Positions 52,501 through 60,129 of a DNA stretch of 64,000 nucleotides are shown here, piece after piece (positions within the stretch are counted from its first letter, which is position 1; the number at the start of each line of letters is the position of its first letter). The stretch is from NCBI GenBank assembly GCA_964542755.1, contig CAZIWL010000006.1, forward strand, positions 11,281-75,280, in the 5' to 3' direction. Under the pieces are notes generated by a model. The model made no database searches. It was not told where the DNA came from and saw only the letters and a program-made list of their open reading frames with translations. The translations under genes were made by a program, and so were the position numbers. Source of the DNA: SKLM01 sp964542755 (lineage in GTDB: Bacteria; Chloroflexota; Anaerolineae; B4-G1).

Positions 52501-54456
52501 ATGCTACCGATACCCAATCTTGATGACCGCGGCTTCCAAGACATCGTCGACGAGGCGAGGAGCCTTATCCCCCGCTATTGTCCGGAGTGGACCGACCACA
52601 ACCTGAGCGATCCAGGGATCACGCTGATCGAGCTCTTTGCCTGGATGATGGATATGCTCCTCTATCGGCTGAATCGGGTACCAGACAAGAACTTCATCAC
52701 CTTCCTGGATCTGATCGGCATCCGGCTCCGCCCACCGAGCGCGGCGCAGGCGGACATCACGTTCCGGCTGTCCGCGCCCCAGCCGGAGATGGTCACCATC
52801 CCCGGGGGAACCGAGGTGGCAACTGTCCGCACCGAGAGCCAGGAGGCTATCACGTTCTCAACGGATCGGAATCTACGCATTCTGGTGCCGCAGCTCATCT
52901 ATTGTCTGACGAGCCCCGACGGGAACGAGTTCACGGATCATTCGGACACGATACTGGCTCGCGCCCCACGCTTCCGGATCTTTGAGGAGACGCCGCGCCC
53001 GGGAAACGCCCTCTACCTCGGATTCCAGCAGGATCTGTCAGGAAATACACTGCTGCTGACCCTTGATTGCGTGATCGAGGGAATTGGTGTCGATCCGGAT
53101 GATGCTCCTCTGGTATGGGAGACCTGGGACGCAGCGAGCCAGCGTTGGGCCAGGGCAGACTTGGAGTCTGACGGGACTGGGGCGCTGAACCGCCGAGGTA
53201 ACGTCGAGCTCCATATCCCGTACTCCTTCTCCATCCGGGACGTCGATTTGAAGCGGGCATGGTGGGTGCGGTGTCGGCTAGTGGAACGGCGCCCGGACCA
53301 GAGGACGTACTCGTCGTCCCCCCGTGTTCGGGTCACCGAATGGCGTTCGATCGGGGGAACGGTGCCGGCCAGCCACGCTATCACGGTGGAGAACGAGCTC
53401 CTGGGCCGGAGCGACGGCAAGCCGGGACAGTCCTTTGAGCTCGAGCATGCCCCACTCCTCGCGCGGCGAGAGGGGGAGACCATCGAGGTCGAGAAGGAGC
53501 AAGATTGGAAGTCCTGGGAAGAGGTGGATGACTTCTCATCATCGGCTCCCGACGAGCGCCACTTTGTCGTGGACGCCATCGGCGGCAAAGTGATGTTTGG
53601 TCCGGCCATCCAGCAGCCTGACGGGCAGACGAGAGCGTATGGGGCGATTCCACCGAAAGGGAGTGGGATTCGGTTCACGAGATACCGGTACGGGGGAGGG
53701 GCGAAGGGGAACGTGGGACGACGGACGATCACCGTCCTTAAGTCGTCCGTGCCCTACGTCGACTCCGTGACCAATCGATATGCGTCCGTCGGCGGCGCCG
53801 ATGCCGAGACGTTGGACAGCGCAAAGATCCGCGGCCCGCGTCACCTACGCATCCGGAACCGGGCCGTCACGGCCGAAGATTTTGAGATTCTGGCACAGGA
53901 GGCGGCCACGTCCGTAGCCCGCGCCCGGTGTATCCAGCCGGAGCCGGAGAACGGTCAGCAGGCGGGCACCGTGCGGGTCCTTCTGGTGCCACAAGCGACG
54001 GCGGTGGAGCACCGGATCCAACCGGAGCAACTCCAGATCCCGAAGTCGCTAGAAGAAGAGGTGCGGCAGTACCTGGATGAGAGGCGCCTGTTGACGACGG
54101 CGTTACGCGTGGAGGCTCCGCGCTACATCTGGGTCTCCGCCCAGGTCCATGTTGAGGTGAGCCCTCATCTGGATGCCGTGTCGGTAGCCGAGACGATAGA
54201 GAGGCGACTGTACCGCTTCCTCAACCCTTTACATGGCGGCCCGGACGGGGAGGGGTGGCCCTTTGGCCGCGACCTGTTCATCGCAGATGTCTATGCGCTG
54301 GTCGATGGGGTGGAGGGGGTGAAGTACGTCGCCGATGCCAAGATCTATCCTGTCAACCTCGAGGCTGGACAGGTGGGCGACCACGTCACGAGATTGAGGG
54401 TGCCGCCCGAGGGCCTCGTCTGTTCCTATCGCCACCTGGTCGTGCCGCACGATTGA
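52501..54456 (+). CDS. Baseplate J-like wedge protein (Afp11-like, gp6)
   Basis: A 651-residue baseplate component. The N-terminus is typical (MLPIPNLDDRGFQDIVDEAR, then CPEWTDHNLSDPGITLIELF). A central gp6-like region precedes the baseplate J core (TENVE-like strands; IRGPRHLRIRNRAVTAEDFE, then CIQPEPENGQQAGTVRVLLV). The C-terminal domain is APRYIWVSAQVHVEVSPHLD, then LNPLHGGPDGEGWPFGRDLF. The ATG at 52501 has CGGGGGA upstream; a GTG at 52483 overlapping the previous stop is an alternative. It forms the ring of the baseplate together with the next gene product. Confidence 0.95.
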   Translation: MLPIPNLDDRGFQDIVDEARSLIPRYCPEWTDHNLSDPGITLIELFAWMMDMLLYRLNRVPDKNFITFLDLIGIRLRPPSAAQADITFRLSAPQPEMVTIPGGTEVATVRTESQEAITFSTDRNLRILVPQLIYCLTSPDGNEFTDHSDTILARAPRFRIFEETPRPGNALYLGFQQDLSGNTLLLTLDCVIEGIGVDPDDAPLVWETWDAASQRWARADLESDGTGALNRRGNVELHIPYSFSIRDVDLKRAWWVRCRLVERRPDQRTYSSSPRVRVTEWRSIGGTVPASHAITVENELLGRSDGKPGQSFELEHAPLLARREGETIEVEKEQDWKSWEEVDDFSSSAPDERHFVVDAIGGKVMFGPAIQQPDGQTRAYGAIPPKGSGIRFTRYRYGGGAKGNVGRRTITVLKSSVPYVDSVTNRYASVGGADAETLDSAKIRGPRHLRIRNRAVTAEDFEILAQEAATSVARARCIQPEPENGQQAGTVRVLLVPQATAVEHRIQPEQLQIPKSLEEEVRQYLDERRLLTTALRVEAPRYIWVSAQVHVEVSPHLDAVSVAETIERRLYRFLNPLHGGPDGEGWPFGRDLFIADVYALVDGVEGVKYVADAKIYPVNLEAGQVGDHVTRLRVPPEGLVCSYRHLVVPHD

Positions 54457-54588
54457 TGCGCCCCTGGGGCCTGCTGCTGCCGATGGGCCAAGTCAGGGCT
54501 GGTGGTGCTTCCAGCCAGCGCTAGGAGCCGTTTCACCCTAGATGCGGAGGGGTGAAGGCGGTTTGGTCCGTAGAACCTGAGGATGGTC

Positions 54589-55054
54589 ATGAACTTCCTG
54601 GATTACCTGCCGTCTATCTACCGAGACGACGAGTTCCTCGAGAGGTTTTTGCGCATTTTCGAGGACATTGTTTCGCCGGTCGAATTGACGCTCGCCAACG
54701 TGCACCACTACTTCGACCCGCGCATGACGCCCGAGTTGCTCCTTCCGTGGCTGGCAACGTGGGTTGATCTTAGTCTCGACGAGAACTGGCCGATGGAGAA
54801 GCGACGGCAGTTGATCAGGGCCGGGGTCGAGCTGTACCAGTGGCGCGGGACGAGACGGGGGCTTCACGAGTATCTTAGGATCTATACGGGGGTCGATCCG
54901 GATATCATCGAGCATTTCGGCGAGGAGGACGGTGGACCTCACCGATTCACCGTCGTTGTCGCCGTGGCCGACCCGGAGGATCTCGATGAACGAACGGTGC
55001 GCCGCGTGATCAACGCGGAGAAGCCTGCCCACACGACCTACGAGCTGAGGATCA
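54589..55054 (+). CDS. gp7/tail-protein-I-like baseplate wedge protein (Afp12-like), truncated by assembly gap
   Basis: The first 155 residues of a baseplate protein: MNFLDYLPSIYRDDEFLERF, then LRIFEDIVSPVELTLANVHH, then MTPELLLPWLATWVDLSLDE and WRGTRRGLHEYLRIYTGVDP. These are signatures of the phage tail protein I / Afp12 N-domain. The frame is open when it enters the run of Ns at 55055. Length after the gap is unknown; Afp12-type proteins range from about 200 residues (short, tail-protein-I form) to about 900. ATG 54589 is used because GAGG ends 6 bases before it. It is incomplete because of the assembly, not because of mutation. Confidence 0.9.
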
Positions 55055-55154
55055 NNNNNNNNNNNNNNNNNNNNNNNNNNNNNNNNNNNNNNNNNNNNNN
55101 NNNNNNNNNNNNNNNNNNNNNNNNNNNNNNNNNNNNNNNNNNNNNNNNNNNNNN
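55055..55154. other. Assembly gap of 100 Ns
   Basis: Exactly 100 Ns, a conventional placeholder for a scaffold gap of unknown size. It splits the CIS cluster after the Afp12-like gene. Tape-measure and fibre genes, which are not seen elsewhere in the window, could lie here. Confidence 0.98.
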
Positions 55155-56234
55155 ATGAGCGAGAGCTTGTTCCAACGTGGGTACGATCTGACCAATCCGG
55201 ATTTCGTCGAGGCGAACCGAGCCGGTGAGGTCCACCCGGATCAGAAGGCTATGCTGGGACATGCCGCAGGGCGGCTGGCTCGATGGGCAGTCGCGAGCAC
55301 CCGCCGTCAGCCGAGACCAGTGGCCCTGGTACCCTTCCTACTTATCTTTGCCCTCCTGGCCCTCTGGGGCAGCGATGTGCTGTCCTGTACGGTCGCCGCA
55401 GCCGGAGGTGGTCTGGTTCTCGTCGGCGCCCTCGGGGTAGGACTCTATCGTCTGTACCGACTGCGGGCTCGCAGCGTGACGCTGAAGGGAGACCTGGCGG
55501 GGCAAGCCATACGATCGACGTCGGGGCGCCTCGTCTTCGAAAAAGGGGACTACCGGATTGAGGCCGGGGAACTCGACCTCCGGCTGCCTTTCGGGGGGTT
55601 CACCGCCCTTACGCCGGGCACTGACTACCGCTTCTACTACCTCGCGGACGCGGGCGACGTGCTCTCAGTCGAGAGACTCGATCGGTCGACGTCAGGGCGT
55701 GCCCAGGAGGCGTTGACCGAGATTCTGGCCGAGGCCAACGGCTTTCAGACCAGTGCTCTGGCGAGCAACCGCAGGGGATTGTTGGCGCCCGGGCAAGTTA
55801 GGCACCTGCTGGGAAATCTGATATGGCCGCTGCTGTTTGGCGTTGTTGCCCTGGTTGTGGTGACCAGGCTCTTCCTGCCGACCCTAACCTCAGAGAGCGC
55901 GGCGGATCTGGGCACCGGCAGGATCCTCATCGGTGGGATCGTCATCGTGGTGGGCCTGGTCTCGCTCTACCTCTCGGCGCGTTCGCTGCTGGACATCCTG
56001 GGGGGCCGTGTGGAGACGGCCACTGGGCGCGTCCGGCCGGAGCAGCGGACGAGGCGGGACGATGATGGGACCACGACTAAGTACTACTATAAGCTCGGAG
56101 ATCAACGCTTCTCTGTGAGCAGGCGGGGATTCCGTGCCCTGGTGCCGATGGCCACCTACCGCGTCTACTACGCACCGCGTTCGAGGACCTTGGTCAATAT
56201 CGAGGCCCTGGAAGCCCCGAGAGATCGGGGCTAG
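55155..56234 (+). CDS. Multi-pass membrane protein of unknown function (5' end possibly incomplete)
   Basis: A 359-residue protein whose first visible codon, ATG, directly follows the Ns, so the true start could lie in the gap. It has an N-terminal soluble stretch, then two membrane segments (ALVPFLLIFALLALWG and SCTVAAAGGGLVLVGALGVG), a soluble domain of about 130 residues with beta-strand pairs (FEKGDYRIEAGELDLRL, then YRFYYLADAGDVLSVERL), then two more segments (LLFGVVALVVVTRLFL and ILIGGIVIVVGLVSLYL). A C-terminal repeat of the soluble fold follows (FSVSRRGFRALVPMATYRVY). The two soluble regions are internally similar. I do not recognise a family. It sits between the CIS genes and the Ig-repeat paralogues. 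Confidence 0.75.
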   Translation: MSESLFQRGYDLTNPDFVEANRAGEVHPDQKAMLGHAAGRLARWAVASTRRQPRPVALVPFLLIFALLALWGSDVLSCTVAAAGGGLVLVGALGVGLYRLYRLRARSVTLKGDLAGQAIRSTSGRLVFEKGDYRIEAGELDLRLPFGGFTALTPGTDYRFYYLADAGDVLSVERLDRSTSGRAQEALTEILAEANGFQTSALASNRRGLLAPGQVRHLLGNLIWPLLFGVVALVVVTRLFLPTLTSESAADLGTGRILIGGIVIVVGLVSLYLSARSLLDILGGRVETATGRVRPEQRTRRDDDGTTTKYYYKLGDQRFSVSRRGFRALVPMATYRVYYAPRSRTLVNIEALEAPRDRG

Positions 56235-56330
56235 GTGTCGGGCTCGCAATGAGATTCGAGTCGCCGCACGGACCGGCCGAGGGGGCGGCGCCCGATTGGT
56301 CCGATCATCAAGGCGGGCGCTGGCCCAGGA

Positions 56331-56359
56331 TTGACCAAGGTCAGAGCCTGGCGTATAAT
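56331..56359 (+). promoter_or_regulatory. Sigma70-type promoter of the three Ig-repeat paralogues
   Basis: TTGACC (56331-56336), exactly 17 bases and a perfect TATAAT (56354-56359). The first start codon is about 70 bases beyond the predicted transcription start. It shows that these genes can be transcribed separately from the CIS operon. Confidence 0.8.
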
Positions 56360-56435
56360 CGGTGCTTGCTCCTACGGAGCCACGGTCCTGGCGTCGTGTC
56401 CCCGAAACTTCGCGCCTAGTGAGTGGAGAGCTCCT

Positions 56436-58292
56436 ATGTCCGCTTTAATCAGAGTCGTGCTCTCGCGCATGACGCTTCAGATCGAGCCTGGTCAGCGAGG
56501 TGAACTGTCGATCACCATCCAGAACCTCAGCGAGATCGTGGATCAGTACATCGTTGAAGTGCAGGGGCTCGACGACGCGTGGCTCACGCTGCTTCCGCCC
56601 CGAATCTCTCTCTTTCCGCAGGATGAAGGGCACGTGCGTATCAAGCTCCATCCTCCGGAGGGGACGAGGGCGGGCACCTACGAGTTCGCGGTCAAGGTCG
56701 CCTCGCGAGAGAACCCGGTGGAGTTCTCGACCGAGCGGGGAACCCTCACCATCGCGCCCATTTTCCTCTTCGACGTGAGCCTGGCGCCCCATCGGAAGAC
56801 GACCATGGGTGAGGAGGTCGGTTTTTCGGTGGGACTCAGCAATCCGGGGAACGCGGACATCACGCTTCAGCTCTCGGCAGCAGACCCGGACGATGCCTGC
56901 ACGTACGCTTTCGACACCGACCAAGTGACCCTGGAAGCCGGCGGAAGCACGACCGTTCCCCTGACCGTCGCCCCTAGGCAGGGCGCCGGGGACGAGGGTC
57001 GGCTGCACAGCTTCACGGTGCGCGCGGCGCCCGTCGACGCGCCCCAGAAGCCTCGCACGGCGACAGGGGAGCTCGCGTGTCAACCCCAGGTGGTCGCACT
57101 CGGCCTCAGCCTCTGGCCGCCGAAGCGGTCGGCGGTGGGGGCCGGTCGCTTCCAGGTGCAGCTGGACAACCAGGGCAATACTGATGTGGACCTCTCCCTG
57201 GAGGGGATAGATCCTGAGGAGGCCTGCGCTTATCGCTTTGAGCCACCCAAGATGACGCTTCCGGCCGGCGGTAGTCGTCAGGCACCGTTGACCGTGGCGC
57301 CCATCGGTCGACCTCCTACAGACAAGCCCAAGCTGTACGACTTCATAGTGCGCGCCGTCCCCGACAAGGCGCCCCAAAAAGCGGTGCAGACGGCCGGGCA
57401 GCTGGAGTGCCTTCCGGTTACAGTTTCCTTTGGACTGAACATCCTGCCCCAGGAGCGCTCGACAAAGGCGGAAGGTCACTACGAGGTGCAGATCGTGAAC
57501 CGGGGGCAGGGTGAACTGTCACTTGAGCTGTCGGTGAGCGACGAGGACGATGCCTGCGAGTACCGCTTGGACCAGGGACGGATGAGTCTCGACCCCGAAG
57601 AGACGCAGACCGTCCCGCTGCTCGTGAAGCCACGGCAGGAGCCACCGCGCGGCGAGTCTCGACGTTACACCTTCGCCGTTCGGGCAGCGCCGGCGGACGC
57701 CCGTCATCTCGCCAAGAAAGAGACAGGACATCTTGAGGTGGTGCGACCGAGGGGCTTCCGGGCCCTCATCTGGTCGGTGATCGGCTTTGCGGTCGGCAAT
57801 GGGATCCTACTCCCGCTGCTCTGGTCGGGCGCCCTGCCCGATTTTGAGGGTTTGCCCTTCGCCCTATTCGGCATTATGGGCGCGGTCGGCGGGCTCTTCC
57901 TGGGACTGGGCAATGGCAAACGTTTTGTCCCGGCCGCGATTGGCGGAGCACTCGGCTTCGGTCCGGGCGGTTTCCTGGTGATGTTGGGCGTCTTCGAGGA
58001 TCCGTCGGCTCAGGCGGTGTGGGGCGGCTTCGCCGGCCTGCTGCTCGGGCTCGCTCTTACGTATCGCTGGAGAGCCATCGTCCTGGGGGCAGCAGGGGCA
58101 TTGGCGCTGCCACTTCGCCTCGTCCTAGGTCAGGCCTTGTGGGAGACGCCGATCTCGAATCTGGCGCACGAGCCCGCGGCTGTCATCATTGATGTCGTTA
58201 TCGGCAGCACCGTCGGCCTGGTTTTCGGACTCGTCGTTCAGGTCCTGGGTCGTTGGATGGAAGGGGCGGGAGTTCGTCTTCCGCAAGGATAG
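56436..58292 (+). CDS. Ig-repeat (NEW3/COG1470-like) protein with multi-pass C-terminal membrane domain
   Basis: A 618-residue protein. It opens MSALIRVVLSRMTLQIEPGQ, without a signal peptide, and has about four Ig-like repeats. Each contains a NPGN/NQGN-type turn, DPDDAC-x-Y-x-F and an APRQ strand end, the style of NEW3 or COG1470 repeats. From about residue 442 there are several membrane segments (ALIWSVIGFAVGNGILLPLL, FGIMGAVGGLFLGLG, VIIDVVIGSTVGLVFGLVV). Basic residues (RPRGFR) before the first segment and the missing signal peptide suggest the Ig part stays in the cytoplasm. GGAGAG precedes the ATG at 56436. First of three tandem paralogues. Function unknown; docking of the injection system is a hypothesis. 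Confidence 0.8.
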   Translation: MSALIRVVLSRMTLQIEPGQRGELSITIQNLSEIVDQYIVEVQGLDDAWLTLLPPRISLFPQDEGHVRIKLHPPEGTRAGTYEFAVKVASRENPVEFSTERGTLTIAPIFLFDVSLAPHRKTTMGEEVGFSVGLSNPGNADITLQLSAADPDDACTYAFDTDQVTLEAGGSTTVPLTVAPRQGAGDEGRLHSFTVRAAPVDAPQKPRTATGELACQPQVVALGLSLWPPKRSAVGAGRFQVQLDNQGNTDVDLSLEGIDPEEACAYRFEPPKMTLPAGGSRQAPLTVAPIGRPPTDKPKLYDFIVRAVPDKAPQKAVQTAGQLECLPVTVSFGLNILPQERSTKAEGHYEVQIVNRGQGELSLELSVSDEDDACEYRLDQGRMSLDPEETQTVPLLVKPRQEPPRGESRRYTFAVRAAPADARHLAKKETGHLEVVRPRGFRALIWSVIGFAVGNGILLPLLWSGALPDFEGLPFALFGIMGAVGGLFLGLGNGKRFVPAAIGGALGFGPGGFLVMLGVFEDPSAQAVWGGFAGLLLGLALTYRWRAIVLGAAGALALPLRLVLGQALWETPISNLAHEPAAVIIDVVIGSTVGLVFGLVVQVLGRWMEGAGVRLPQG

Positions 58293-58315
58293 GTAGCGTC
58301 GTTGCCGGAGGAGCT

Positions 58316-60088
58316 GTGTCTGCAATCATACGCGTAGCGCTCTCACGAACTGAACTGGAGATCGAGCCTGGACAGAAGGGTCAACTGGACCTCACGATCC
58401 AGAACCTGAGTGAGATCGTGGATCAGTACCTGGTCACGATTGAGGGCTTTGAGTCCGGCTGGGTGACAGCCTCGCCCGAGCGCATGTCACTGTTCCCGCA
58501 GGACCAAGGTCCCGTGGTCATCGAACTCCATCCCCCTGAGGTCGCCCGAGCTGGATCTTACGACTTTGCGGTCAAGGTGACCTCCCGGGAGAACCCGATC
58601 GAGTGGTCAAGGGCGACGGCGACTCTGGAGGTGACGCCGGTCTCCGTCTTCGAGATAGAGCTGTCCCCCCAACGGAAGGTTCTGGAGGGAGCGGAGACCA
58701 CGTTCCAGGTGGGGATCAAGAACCCCGGAAACGTCGACCTCAGCCTACGCCTGTCAGCCAGCGACCCGGAGGAGGCCTGCGACTATCATTTTGATCCGGC
58801 TGCAGTGACAGTAGAGGCGGGGAGCCGTCGTTCCGTCGCGCTGACCGTCGTGCCTCGGGAACCGTCGGCGGAGGAACAGAAGGTGTACGGGTTCGTGGTA
58901 AAGGCCGCGCCGGCGAACGCACCGGAGAAGGCACGCTCGGTCTCTGGTCAGCTGGCTGTGCTTCCACGGGTGCTCTCCCTGGAGGTTGGGCTCTGGCCGG
59001 AGACCCGGTCGGCGATTGCGTCGGGTGCCTATCAGATTCAGCTGGCGAACCGCGGGAATACCAAGCTGACGGTCGATCTAGAGGGAACGGACCCCGGCGA
59101 GGCGTGTGCCTATAAGTTTGAGCCGGCTCATGTGATACTGGGGGCGGGGGAAAGCAGACGGGTGGGGCTGATCGTGGCGCCCTATGGGAAGCTGCCAACG
59201 GAAGAGCCGCGCGTCTACGATTTCTCGGTGCGCGCCGTGCCTCGAGAGGCGCCCCACACGGCGAAGACGGTGTCGGGGCGTTTCGAATGCCGGCCCAAGG
59301 TCATCTCTTTCGATATGTGGCTCTCTCCGGAGAAACAATCCACTCAAGGACACGGGACCTTTACCGTCCACATGGAGAACCGAGCCGAGACGCCGGTGAT
59401 CCTGGATCTCTCTGCCGCGGACGCGGCGGGGCAAAGCGAGCTGGCCCTGGGATCGCAGCGTGTGGACCTTGAGCCCCGGGAGGCCGATGCGGTGACGTTG
59501 CAGGTGATTCCCAAACAGAAGCCGCCTCGCGGAGAGACAACCCGAATTGACTTCCAAGTTGAGGCTGTACCGGATCAGGCCCAGCATCTGGCGAGGTCCC
59601 TGAGCGGCACCCTGGAGGTGACCCGGAAGAAAGCCCGTTGGGGGTGGGCTGTGGCGGCAGTGCTTCTGATGATGCTGGTTGGTTGCATTCTGGCCGGCCT
59701 GGCGTACGGGGATCGGTGGATAGAGCTGGATGATTTGTGGGGGCGCTTTCGCCCTCCCAGCGCTGTACCGGACCCAGACAGGCGGCCTGGGGCCCGATTC
59801 TGGGCAGACCCCGACGTGATCCCCAGAGGCGAGTGTACACTTCTCAAGTGGCGCGCCTCCAGGCCTGAGGCAGTGGTGGTCGAAGGGCCAGGCGTCTATC
59901 TTGAAGCTCCATTCCACGGGGAGGTGGGCGCCAATCCCGGAGTGCGGGACTGGGATGTCCGGCGGGCCGGTGAGGACCTGGAGGGTGAGCTGGTGGTCTG
60001 TCCAGAGGAGAGTGCTGAGTTTGTGTTGGTGGTGATCCGAGAAGACGGCGAGCGGGCGATCCCTACGTTCGTCAGGGTGGAGGAGTAG
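58316..60088 (+). CDS. Ig-repeat (NEW3/COG1470-like) protein with single membrane segment
   Basis: A 590-residue paralogue of its neighbours. It starts MSAIIRVALSRTELEIEPGQ, and about four Ig-like repeats (NPGNVDLSLRLSASDPEEAC, NRGNTKLTVDLEGTDPGEAC) fill residues 1-435. One membrane segment (WGWAVAAVLLMMLVGCILAG, about 441-463) follows a basic TRKKAR, giving predicted N-in/C-out topology. The last about 125 residues form a beta-rich domain outside (ARFWADPDVIPRGECTLLKW, then EFVLVVIREDGERAIPTFVR), of the Ig-like type that often precedes a sensor or binding domain. The GTG start has GGAGGAG 4-5 bases before it. Function unknown. Confidence 0.8.
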   Translation: MSAIIRVALSRTELEIEPGQKGQLDLTIQNLSEIVDQYLVTIEGFESGWVTASPERMSLFPQDQGPVVIELHPPEVARAGSYDFAVKVTSRENPIEWSRATATLEVTPVSVFEIELSPQRKVLEGAETTFQVGIKNPGNVDLSLRLSASDPEEACDYHFDPAAVTVEAGSRRSVALTVVPREPSAEEQKVYGFVVKAAPANAPEKARSVSGQLAVLPRVLSLEVGLWPETRSAIASGAYQIQLANRGNTKLTVDLEGTDPGEACAYKFEPAHVILGAGESRRVGLIVAPYGKLPTEEPRVYDFSVRAVPREAPHTAKTVSGRFECRPKVISFDMWLSPEKQSTQGHGTFTVHMENRAETPVILDLSAADAAGQSELALGSQRVDLEPREADAVTLQVIPKQKPPRGETTRIDFQVEAVPDQAQHLARSLSGTLEVTRKKARWGWAVAAVLLMMLVGCILAGLAYGDRWIELDDLWGRFRPPSAVPDPDRRPGARFWADPDVIPRGECTLLKWRASRPEAVVVEGPGVYLEAPFHGEVGANPGVRDWDVRRAGEDLEGELVVCPEESAEFVLVVIREDGERAIPTFVRVEE

Positions 60089-60129
60089 AGACGCGTTGCT
60101 CGACGCGCAGTAGGAGAGGGAGAGAGTCT

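Noticed and set aside
36407..55054. The contractile cluster as a prophage or type VI secretion system
   Set aside because: There are no capsid, portal, terminase or lysis genes and no T6SS membrane complex genes; DUF4157, DUF4255 and the AAA+ ATPase point to an eCIS-type system.
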